Positions 1 to 4,889 of a stretch of DNA of 5,668 bases are shown piece after piece. The translations under genes and the position numbers were made by a program. This DNA comes from Reyranella sp. (lineage in GTDB: Bacteria; Pseudomonadota; Alphaproteobacteria; Reyranellales; Reyranellaceae): contig SCVT01000585.1 of the NCBI GenBank assembly GCA_004296815.1, forward strand, positions 1 through 5,668, written 5' to 3'. The number at the start of each line of letters is the position of its first letter. Position 1 is the first letter of the stretch. The notes beneath the pieces are model-generated. The model saw only the letters and a program-made list of their open reading frames with translations, ran no database searches and was not told the DNA's origin.

Positions 1-417
1 GCCATCGGCATCTCCCAGCAGCAGCAGCGCGCCGGTGCAGAGCGTAGCGCCTACGCCTGGCAGGCGGCGCAGCTGCGCCAGGCCGCCGCCGCCGACGAGG
101 AGCGCGCCCGCCGGGAGGAGCAGGAGGGCGAGGCCGATGCCGAGGCCGCTCGCCGCAAGGCCGCGCAGCGCATCGGCACCTCGCAGGCTCGCCTGGCCGC
201 TCAGGGCAGCGACCTGCTGGGCTCACCGATCGACGTGCTGGGCGACATCAAGGCCGAGGGCGAGCAGGACGCGCTCTCGCTGCGCTATCGCGGCATGCGC
301 GACGCCTGGGAGCATCGCGTGCGTGCCGCGGCGCGCCAGGCCGAGGCGCGGCGCTACGATGGGGAGGGCGCTGCCGTCGATCCGACCCTGGGCATCGTAC
401 GCTCGCTTCTCTCCTGA
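1..417 (+). CDS. Phage virion-type structural protein, 3' part (C-terminal 138 residues)
   Basis: The reading frame is open from the first base and ends at TGA 415-417, so the N-terminus lies outside the window. Residues about 20-55 are rich in Ala, Glu, Arg and Gln and look like a long helix or coiled coil. The most family-like part is around residues 62-120, with QARLAAQGSDLLGSPIDVL followed by an EGEQDALSLRYRG stretch. From memory this resembles the C-terminal core of phage internal-virion (T7 gp14-like) or tail-associated proteins, where an 'A..G....GSP.DVL.D....GE.DAL..RY.G' pattern recurs. I therefore read it as a prophage structural gene, or a remnant of one. It is the only phage-like gene visible, and a strong hairpin follows 6 bp after the stop. 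The family assignment is pattern recognition only; the coding frame is well supported by codon use. Confidence 0.6.
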   Translation, partial: AIGISQQQQRAGAERSAYAWQAAQLRQAAAADEERARREEQEGEADAEAARRKAAQRIGTSQARLAAQGSDLLGSPIDVLGDIKAEGEQDALSLRYRGMRDAWEHRVRAAARQAEARRYDGEGAAVDPTLGIVRSLLS

Positions 418-422
418 CGGCA

Positions 423-448
423 GAAAGGGCGCCTCGCGGCGCCCTTTC
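423..448. terminator. Hairpin terminator between convergent genes
   Basis: There is a perfect 11-bp inverted repeat, GAAAGGGCGCC at 423-433 and GGCGCCCTTTC at 438-448, with a TCGC tetraloop. It sits 6 bp after the phage-type stop codon and 26 bp beyond the stop of the convergent PRC-barrel gene. The outer A and T runs give each transcript a short U-run at the stem end (three U before a C). There is no long U-tract, so efficiency is uncertain. The position suggests a shared, bidirectional terminator. Confidence 0.75.
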
Positions 449-474
449 CGGTCTTGTGCTTCGTCGTAACGCGA

Positions 475-1326
475 TCAGCCGCCCGACTTGGTCCGCGCGG
501 GCGCCGGACGATCGTCCTTGTAGTCGGGCATCGCCTTCAGCGTGTCCTTGGTCCAGCTGGTCTTCACCAGCAGGTCCTTGCCGTCGCGCTCGATCTTGAG
601 GTCGCTCCACTTCACGGCGACGTTCTTGGCGCCCATGCCGAGGAAGCCGCCGACCGAGACGACGACCGTCTTGATGGCGCCGTCCGGGCCCACGAAGACT
701 TCCTCGATCTTGCCGACCGTCTCCTTGGCGTCGTTCTTCACGGTGGCGCCGATCACGGCACTGCCCGAGACATTGCCCTCGGCGTTGAAGTCGCCGCCGG
801 CGCGGGTGTCCGGCGCGGTGTTGGCCGCCGTCTGAGTGCTGTTCGCCGGTGCCGGCTTGGCCGTATCGCTCGTCGTCCAGACGCCGGCGTCATTGAAGAC
901 CTGGCCGCGCCACGACGCGTCCGAATACTTGTACTCGGGCTTCGCCTTGAGCTGGTCCTTGGTCATGTTGACCGTGACCTTCTCGCCGTTCTCCGAGACG
1001 TTCAGCTCGCTCCACGCGAGGCGAACTTCGCGCTCGCCGACGCCCAGGAAGCCGCCGACGCCGACCATGACGCTGTCGACCTTGCCGTCCTTGCCGATGA
1101 ACACCGACTTGATCTCGCCGATCGTCTCGTTCTGGGCGTTCTGGATGTTGCGGCCGATCAGCTTGCGCGTGTCGGCGCTGGCGGCCGGGGCAGCCATCGG
1201 CTTGGCGGCGGGCGCCGTCGCCGCCGGCGGGGTGGCGGCCTGCTGCGGATTGGCGGACGGCGCCTGGGCATAGGCCGCGGCGGCGCCCGAGGTTATGAGG
1301 GCTGCGAGAACGATGCGCTTCAACAT
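475..1326 (-). CDS. Secreted PRC-barrel domain protein with two repeats
   Basis: This is a 283-residue protein. The start chosen is ATG 1326, because GGGAG lies 7 bases upstream and the protein then begins with a classic signal peptide (MLKRIVLAALITSGAAAAYA, likely cut after AYA at residue 20). A longer frame upstream lacks such support. Residues 21-51 form a Pro/Ala-rich linker. Two homologous units follow: about 55-135 and about 190-270. Each carries 'IG....N...ETIG.I..VF.G.DG....V.V.VGGFLG.G...V...WS.L', the hallmark of PRC-barrel-like domains, and each ends with a similar 'T.D.LKA.P.YK' segment. Residues 152-187 link them and are rich in Ala, Thr, Asn and Pro. PRC barrels are small beta domains; periplasmic alphaproteobacterial versions are common but poorly characterised. 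A periplasmic or envelope-stress role is inferred. The gene lies downstream of the three-gene operon, separated by hairpins and its own candidate promoter, so it is probably transcribed alone. Confidence 0.9.
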   Translation of the reverse strand: MLKRIVLAALITSGAAAAYAQAPSANPQQAATPPAATAPAAKPMAAPAASADTRKLIGRNIQNAQNETIGEIKSVFIGKDGKVDSVMVGVGGFLGVGEREVRLAWSELNVSENGEKVTVNMTKDQLKAKPEYKYSDASWRGQVFNDAGVWTTSDTAKPAPANSTQTAANTAPDTRAGGDFNAEGNVSGSAVIGATVKNDAKETVGKIEEVFVGPDGAIKTVVVSVGGFLGMGAKNVAVKWSDLKIERDGKDLLVKTSWTKDTLKAMPDYKDDRPAPARTKSGG

Positions 1327-1369
1327 GAGCTTACTCCCTGGCAATGAAACGGGCTGACACTGCCTTCCG

Positions 1370-1394
1370 AACGGGCACACAGGCGGCTCGTTGC
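1370..1394 (-). promoter_or_regulatory. Candidate EcfG-like promoter for the PRC-barrel gene
   Basis: On the minus strand this reads GCAAC, 16 bases, CGTT, which differs from the EcfG consensus (GGAAC-N16/17-CGTT) only at the second base. The -10 element ends 43 bases before ATG 1326, leaving room for a short leader with the GGGAG ribosome binding site. The spacing, orientation and resemblance to the exact box at 3418-3442 support it; the -35 mismatch weakens it. Confidence 0.4.
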
Positions 1395-1445
1395 AGCCGA
1401 TGTGGGATTCTTCACGGCCGTTCCGCCGCGATGGCCGGACGCGCG

Positions 1446-1479
1446 AAGGGCGGGCTGCCTTGACGGGCAGCTCGCCCTT
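1446..1479 (-). terminator. Hairpin after the three-gene operon
   Basis: A 14-bp inverted repeat (1446-1459 with 1466-1479) surrounds a 6-base loop. It has one imperfect pair: G-U if transcribed on the plus strand, A-C in the minus-strand transcript. It lies 27 bases beyond the stop of the DUF3618-like gene, and the minus transcript leaves the stem with UU followed by CGCG, so the U-run is weak. A second, perfect 8-bp hairpin (1499-1506 with 1512-1519) overlaps that stop codon. Together they probably end or attenuate operon transcription before the PRC-barrel gene. Confidence 0.5.
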
Positions 1480-1505
1480 GATTGCAATCCTTTCTCAGCG
1501 ACGCG

Positions 1506-2492
1506 CTACGTGCGCGTCGTCGGCACGATCGCATCTACCAGTCGGGTGGCCGCCTCGCCGGCCTTCTCGCCGAGGTGCGCGTCTTTGAGTTGGTCGCCGA
1601 CCGCGTGGAGCTGGTCCTCGACCACGTGCTTGGCCTTGTCGAGCGCGTCGCGCCCAGCGTCGATCGCCTGGGCACCGGTCTTGCCGAGCACCTGCTTCTC
1701 CGCCTGCGAGACGGGCAGGGCCGCGCCGATCAGCGCGCCGATCGCCGTGCCCAGCGCCGCGACGAGGATCGGTTGCTCCTCGAACAGTTTCTTCATCGCC
1801 TGTTGCGTGTCGGACGCGAGGCGGCTCGCCTCGTCCGTCAGCTCGTGTGCGCGCTGCTCGCCGTCCTTCAGCAGGTGCTCCGCGCCGGCCACCCCGTCGT
1901 GCAGGGCACGCCGCGCATGATCGACCGCATCGTGTGCGACGGAACTCACGCCGTTCGTCGCGCCCGTCACCTTGTCGGTGGCGGCACCGGTCGCTCCGGC
2001 GACCGTGTTGGCAACCCCCTTCACCGCCCCCTTGACCTGGCCGGTCACGCTGTCGGCCGCGCCCGCGATCCTGTCGGAGGCCTGGCCTGCGACGGACTTC
2101 GCCGTGTCCGCCACGGCGCCAGCCATGGAGCCCGCCGCGCTGGCGACCGTGCCGGCTGCGCTGCGCACGCCGCTGGCGGCGGTGGAGGCCGCCGAGCCGC
2201 CGGCCGATGCCGCGGCCCGGATCGCGGAGTTGGCGACCGACATCACGTCGCCGCCGCTCGTCTTGGTCAGCATCATGGTGAGGCCGGCGCCGATCAGCAG
2301 CGCCGCACCCGGATTGTTGCGCGCCGATTCGGCGAGGCTCTTGACCAGCGAGAGGCTGGCGTCGCGCACGACGCCGGTGATCTCGTGGGAGATTGCCTGA
2401 CCGGTCACGCCCTCGCGGAGCTGGCCGAGCGTGTTGGCGAGTCCGGCACGCTGTGCCTCGGCCTCGCGCTGCAGGTGGCTGCTCTCTCTCAT
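1506..2492 (-). CDS. DUF3618-like membrane protein with long Ala/Gly/Thr/Val-rich middle
   Basis: A 328-residue protein and the third gene of the operon. The start ATG at 2492 overlaps the TGA of the preceding gene (ATGA), with AGGAG 8 bases upstream, so translational coupling is likely. Residues 1-30 form a charged helix (REAEAQRAGLANTLGQLRE) resembling the N-terminal DUF3618 pattern. Residues about 60-77 (NPGAALLIGAGLTMMLT) form a first hydrophobic segment. Residues about 85-200 are a degenerate repetitive stretch of Ala, Gly, Ser, Thr and Val with periodic Lys/Asp, like amphipathic LEA-type or apolipoprotein-like repeats. Residues 205-238 are charged and helical. A second hydrophobic segment at about 240-260 (QPILVAALGTAIGALIGAAL) has a glycine-zipper look and is followed by a charged tail. 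Envelope location is inferred and function is unknown. Assignment to DUF3618 is from pattern only. Alternatively it could be a fusion of a DUF3618 unit with a second YqjD-like unit. Confidence 0.85.
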   Translation of the reverse strand: MRESSHLQREAEAQRAGLANTLGQLREGVTGQAISHEITGVVRDASLSLVKSLAESARNNPGAALLIGAGLTMMLTKTSGGDVMSVANSAIRAAASAGGSAASTAASGVRSAAGTVASAAGSMAGAVADTAKSVAGQASDRIAGAADSVTGQVKGAVKGVANTVAGATGAATDKVTGATNGVSSVAHDAVDHARRALHDGVAGAEHLLKDGEQRAHELTDEASRLASDTQQAMKKLFEEQPILVAALGTAIGALIGAALPVSQAEKQVLGKTGAQAIDAGRDALDKAKHVVEDQLHAVGDQLKDAHLGEKAGEAATRLVDAIVPTTRT

Positions 2493-2905
2493 GTCAGGCT
2501 CTCCTTCGCCATGCGGGCGTCGCGTTCGAGGGAATTGATCGTGCGCTGCGGGGTCGGATGGATGTTGCCGAACTGCTTCTTGGCCGCCGTCAGCAGGACG
2601 ATGCCGCCGACGGCCGCGCCGCCGGCCACGATCAGGATGGCCCAGTGCGGCGCGAGGCCGCCGTTGATCAGGGCCGCTACCACCGCCTGCAGCAGCAGGA
2701 CGAGCGCGGCGATCAGGAAGGCCGCGCCGATCAGCATCATGGCGAGACAGGCGACCACGTTGTCGCGCAGCTCCATGGCTTTTTCACCGATCTCGGCGCG
2801 GGCCAGCCGCACCTCGGTCTGCAGGAGATCGGCGCTGCGGGCCAGCGCGTCGCTGACCAGCCCGACGACGCCGGGCTTCATGTTGAGATTTTCGTTGGCG
2901 TGCAT
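2489..2905 (-). CDS. Phage_holin_3_6 family (YqjE-like) inner-membrane protein
   Basis: A 138-residue protein. ATG 2905 is preceded by AGGGGAG 4 bases upstream and lies 11 bp after the previous gene's stop. Residues 10-47 form a charged amphipathic helix (LVSDALARSADLLQTEVRLARAEI), followed by two membrane segments at about 50-80 and 88-108. A conserved-looking tail, P..RT..SLERDARMAKE, occupies about residues 117-135. This order matches the Phage_holin_3_6 family, which includes E. coli YqjE. Despite the name, members encoded beside YqjD- and DUF3618-type genes are chromosomal membrane proteins and not lysis proteins. Its position between a YqjD-like and a DUF3618-like gene supports this reading. 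A role in membrane or stress adaptation is inferred; no biochemical activity can be read from the sequence. The stop overlaps the next start by four bases. Confidence 0.85.
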   Translation of the reverse strand: MHANENLNMKPGVVGLVSDALARSADLLQTEVRLARAEIGEKAMELRDNVVACLAMMLIGAAFLIAALVLLLQAVVAALINGGLAPHWAILIVAGGAAVGGIVLLTAAKKQFGNIHPTPQRTINSLERDARMAKESLT

Positions 2906-2916
2906 GATGCTCCCCT

Positions 2917-3387
2917 TCAGGCGTCGCTGCGTCCGTCGCTGGGCGCATCGTTCGGCTTGTCCGTCACGAGCCCGGCCTTGACGACGCGCGAGAGCGCGAA
3001 GCCCACCACGGCAGCGCCGGCCAGCAGCACCAGCGGCTGCTTCTTGCCGAACTCCGTCGCCATCCCGAGCAGCTCGCCGGCCGACTTGTCGCGCAGGTCG
3101 TCGGCCAGACGATCGATGCGCGCGCCCGTCGAGCGCACGTAGTCGGCGACCGCGGGCGACTGGTCCTGCAGCGACGAGGCCAGCGTCTCGGCGGTCTTGC
3201 CGATCGCTGCGACGGTGTCGGCGCCGGCGCGCGTTCCGCGCGCCGCCAGCTCCTCGGCCTTGTCGCCGACCTTCGCCTTGATCTCGTGGGCTGCGGCGCC
3301 CAGCTGGCCGCGCGCTTCGCTCGCGAGCGCGCCGCCCAGATCGCCGCCCTGTTTTCCGAAGGTGGTGCCGTTGGGTGCTTCCGCCAT
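2917..3387 (-). CDS. YqjD/DUF883-like protein with C-terminal membrane anchor
   Basis: A 156-residue protein and the first gene of the operon. ATG 3387 has CGGAG 7 bases upstream. Residues 1-115 are soluble and helix-prone, with a heptad-like Ala/Lys/Glu/Asp pattern (e.g. EIKAKVGDKAEELAARG and RIDRLADDLRDKSAGELLG). A single hydrophobic segment at about 117-136 (QPLVLLAGAAVVGFALSRVV) is followed by a short polar tail. The layout of a helical body, then a 'QP...L.GAA..GF.LSR..K' anchor near the C-terminus, resembles YqjD/ElaB/DUF883-type proteins. In E. coli these are RpoS-controlled inner-membrane proteins that bind ribosomes in stationary phase. Ribosome binding here is only an analogy. No signal peptide is seen, so the body should face the cytoplasm. 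An exact EcfG-type promoter stands just upstream. Confidence 0.85.
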   Translation of the reverse strand: MAEAPNGTTFGKQGGDLGGALASEARGQLGAAAHEIKAKVGDKAEELAARGTRAGADTVAAIGKTAETLASSLQDQSPAVADYVRSTGARIDRLADDLRDKSAGELLGMATEFGKKQPLVLLAGAAVVGFALSRVVKAGLVTDKPNDAPSDGRSDA

Positions 3388-3415
3388 GTGCTCGCTCCGT
3401 TGTTCGTGTGAGGCC

Positions 3416-3440
3416 GCAACGGCGCGTGGTGTCGTTCGTT
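3416..3440 (+). promoter_or_regulatory. Possible plus-strand EcfG-like element toward the exonuclease gene
   Basis: The DNA of the operon promoter is quasi-palindromic. On the plus strand it reads GCAAC (3416-3420), 16 bases, CGTT (3437-3440), the same one-mismatch form seen at 1370-1394. If used, it would give a leader of roughly 200 bases before the exonuclease start at 3654. That is long, and the element may simply be the shadow of the minus-strand promoter. Confidence 0.2.
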
Positions 3441-3442
3441 CC
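3418..3442 (-). promoter_or_regulatory. EcfG (general stress sigma) promoter of the three-gene operon
   Basis: Minus strand GGAAC (3442-3438), 16 bases, CGTT (3421-3418). This is an exact match to the alphaproteobacterial EcfG/SigT/RpoE2 consensus GGAAC-N16/17-CGTT. The -10 element ends 30 bases before ATG 3387, so the leader is short and contains the ribosome binding site. In this class the sigma factor is released through the PhyR/NepR partner switch under general stress, so the operon is predicted to be stress- and stationary-phase-induced. Confidence 0.8.
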
Positions 3443-3640
3443 GCGCGCGCCCGAATAACGCCGCGGCGACACGACTTGCGTACGCTGGCGACCCGAGTTC
3501 GCGAATTTCAATCCGCTCTCGCAGCCGCGCGGCGCGACGTCCGTTGGCCGGTCGTCGGTGCCACCTCCGGGCGGCGTCTCGACCGGCGCTCTCCGGTCCC
3601 GCATTCTCTCCAGGGGTGCGGGTCCGGAGTTCCGGTCGGC

Positions 3641-3647
3641 GGAGGAG
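3641..3647 (+). promoter_or_regulatory. Ribosome binding site fixing the GTG start of exonuclease III
   Basis: GGAGGAG lies 6 bases before GTG 3654. A longer open frame begins at ATG 3558, but its extra 32 residues are unlike the family. The family's characteristic N-terminal strand (RIATFNVNG) begins right after the GTG, so this site decides the start. Confidence 0.85.
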
Positions 3648-3653
3648 AGGCCC

Positions 3654-4490
3654 GTGAGGATCGCCACCTTCAACGTCAACGGCGTCAACGGCCGCCTGCC
3701 GGTGCTGCTGCGCTGGCTCGCCGAGGCGAGGCCCGACATCGTCTGCCTGCAGGAGCTGAAGGCACCCGATGAACGCTTTCCCGCGCTGGCGCTGGCCGAG
3801 GCGGGCTACGGCTCGATCTGGCACGGGCAGAAGAGCTGGAACGGCGTCGCCATCCTGCGGCGCGGCGCCATGCCGGTGGAGATCGGTCGCGGCCTCCCGG
3901 GCGATCCGGGGGACCTGCACAGCCGCTACATCGAGGCCGATATCGACGGGCTCACCGTCGCCTGCCTCTACCTGCCCAACGGCAATCCCGCGCCGGGACC
4001 GAAGTTCGACTACAAGCTCGGCTGGTTCGCCCGCCTGCAGCGCCATGCCGGAAAGCTCCTGAAAGCGAAGCGGCCCGTCGTGCTGGCCGGCGACTTCAAC
4101 GCCATCCCGACCGAGCTCGACGTCTACAAGCCGGAGAGCTGGGTGGATGACGCGCTGTTCCGGCCCGAGGTGCGCCGCGCCTTCAAGTCGCTGGTCGGGC
4201 AGGGCTGGACCGACGCCGTGCGCCATCTTCACCCGCAGGAGCGGATCTACACGTTCTGGGACTATTTCCGGAATGCCTGGGCGCGCAACGCCGGCCTGCG
4301 CATCGACCACCTCCTGCTGAACCCGGCCGTCGCCGGACGGCTGCGCGCGGCCGGCGTCGACCGCGAGGTGCGCGGCTGGGAGAAGGCCAGCGACCATGCG
4401 CCGGTGTGGATCGAGTTGGCGTTGCGTGCCGCCACGCGCCGGGCCGGGAAGGGCAAGGCGGTCGCGGTGAAGCGCAGGAAGAAGAGTTGA
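3654..4490 (+). CDS. xth: Exodeoxyribonuclease III (XthA-type AP endonuclease)
   Basis: A 278-residue protein, close to the usual 255-270 plus an extra tail. It belongs to the endonuclease/exonuclease/phosphatase fold, Xth class: a Mg-dependent 3'-5' exonuclease on duplex DNA and AP endonuclease of base-excision repair. The active-site motifs are in order: N7 (ATFNVNG), E34 (LQELK), Y106 (YLPNG), D147 and N149 (GDFNAIP), D218 (RIDHLLLN), and D247-H248 (SDHAPVW). All expected catalytic and metal-binding residues are present, so the enzyme should be active. Residues 258-278 form a Lys/Arg-rich tail (ending KRRKKS) that is not part of the catalytic fold and may add nonspecific DNA affinity. The gene is divergent from the stress operon across 266 bp and convergent with the 68-residue gene (22-bp gap). 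The start is GTG with a strong ribosome binding site. Many alphaproteobacteria have several xth paralogues, so the exact orthologue is not certain. Confidence 0.95.
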   Translation: MRIATFNVNGVNGRLPVLLRWLAEARPDIVCLQELKAPDERFPALALAEAGYGSIWHGQKSWNGVAILRRGAMPVEIGRGLPGDPGDLHSRYIEADIDGLTVACLYLPNGNPAPGPKFDYKLGWFARLQRHAGKLLKAKRPVVLAGDFNAIPTELDVYKPESWVDDALFRPEVRRAFKSLVGQGWTDAVRHLHPQERIYTFWDYFRNAWARNAGLRIDHLLLNPAVAGRLRAAGVDREVRGWEKASDHAPVWIELALRAATRRAGKGKAVAVKRRKKS

Positions 4491-4512
4491 CGCCGCGGTG
4501 TCGTCGGTATCG

Positions 4513-4719
4513 TCAGGTCGATCCGCCGCGCGGCCCCTTCGGCGGCCGGCCCTTGACGTCCTCGTTCGGGCTGCCCGGAATCGCCGCGCCGCCGTCGTCG
4601 CGCGTCGTGCGCGGCGAGGACCTGGCCCGCTCCTGCGCCTGCGAGGGGGCGCCGCCGGCGCCGGGGTTCAGGCGCTGATAGTCCTTCTCCGGCGACAGCT
4701 TGCTCTTGTCCTGGGGCAT
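4513..4719 (-). CDS. Small hydrophilic, probably disordered protein (68 residues)
   Basis: The start chosen is ATG 4719, which has CGGAG 7 bases upstream; a longer frame to 4836 lacks a ribosome binding site and would place the candidate promoter inside the gene. The protein starts MPQDKSKLSPEKDYQRLNPG and continues rich in Gly, Pro, Arg, Ser and Asp with almost no hydrophobic residues, ending PPKGPRGGST. There is no signal peptide, membrane segment or cysteine. I do not recognise a family. The composition is typical of small intrinsically disordered stress-associated proteins, but that is inference. It is convergent with exonuclease III and probably monocistronic. An EcfG-like element upstream (4747-4772) would place it under the same control as the membrane-protein operon. 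Confidence 0.65.
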   Translation of the reverse strand: MPQDKSKLSPEKDYQRLNPGAGGAPSQAQERARSSPRTTRDDGGAAIPGSPNEDVKGRPPKGPRGGST

Positions 4720-4746
4720 GACGCGCTCCGTGTCCCTTTCCAGGTG

Positions 4747-4772
4747 AACGCCTCTCGACTCGGACCCGTTGC
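4747..4772 (-). promoter_or_regulatory. Candidate EcfG-like promoter for the 68-residue gene
   Basis: Minus strand GCAAC (4772-4768), 17 bases, CGTT (4750-4747). This is one mismatch from the EcfG consensus, and 17 is an accepted spacer. The -10 element ends 27 bases before ATG 4719, almost the same leader length as the exact promoter at 3418-3442 (30 bases). Confidence 0.4.
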
Positions 4773-4843
4773 GCCGGCGGCTGTCGGCTCGTGCACTATC
4801 ACCGCTCTTCACCCAACCCTCCCCGGTTTCTCTCACTGAGATG

Positions 4844-4861
4844 AGGCAGGTTCACCTGCCT
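4844..4861. repeat. 18-bp palindrome (operator or weak terminator)
   Basis: AGGCAGGT and ACCTGCCT arms of 8 bp flank a TC centre. It lies 28 bp beyond the stop of the 156-residue gene and 124 bp upstream of ATG 4719. It could fold as a 7-bp stem with a 4-base loop, but no U-run follows on either strand. It could be a terminator for the upstream genes or a protein binding site for the downstream one; the sequence does not decide. Confidence 0.4.
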
Positions 4862-4889
4862 TGCGATGACGTCGAGCGCCGGGCGTCGA

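Noticed and set aside
235..417. A separate 60-codon gene inside the phage-type frame
   Set aside because: It is merely an internal GTG in the same frame as the longer open frame, with no ribosome binding site.
454..1347. Long plus-strand open frame opposite the PRC-barrel gene
   Set aside because: The minus strand encodes a clear signal peptide and two domain repeats here; the plus frame is an antisense product of GC-rich codon use.
2489..2905. Holin-like gene as part of a prophage lysis module
   Set aside because: It is embedded in a stress-promoter operon with YqjD- and DUF3618-like genes and has no endolysin beside it; the name comes only from the family title.
1482..2981. 499-codon plus-strand open frame across the DUF3618-like and holin-like genes
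   Set aside because: It lies antisense to two well-supported genes, has no ribosome binding site, and its translation is low-complexity and Arg/His/Gly-rich.
3558..3653. N-terminal extension of exonuclease III from ATG 3558
   Set aside because: The extra residues do not resemble the family, and GGAGGAG sits just before GTG 3654, where the conserved N-terminal strand begins.
2906..3739. N-terminal extension upstream of the holin-like protein in the same frame
   Set aside because: It overlaps the YqjD-like gene in another frame; ATG 2905 has a strong ribosome binding site and fits the family length.
2964..4397. 477-codon minus-strand open frame opposite exonuclease III
   Set aside because: Exonuclease III has every catalytic motif on the plus strand, and this frame also crosses the divergent promoter region.
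4720..4836. 39-residue N-terminal extension of the 68-residue protein
   Set aside because: There is no ribosome binding site at 4836, while ATG 4719 has a good one, and the extension would cover the candidate promoter.
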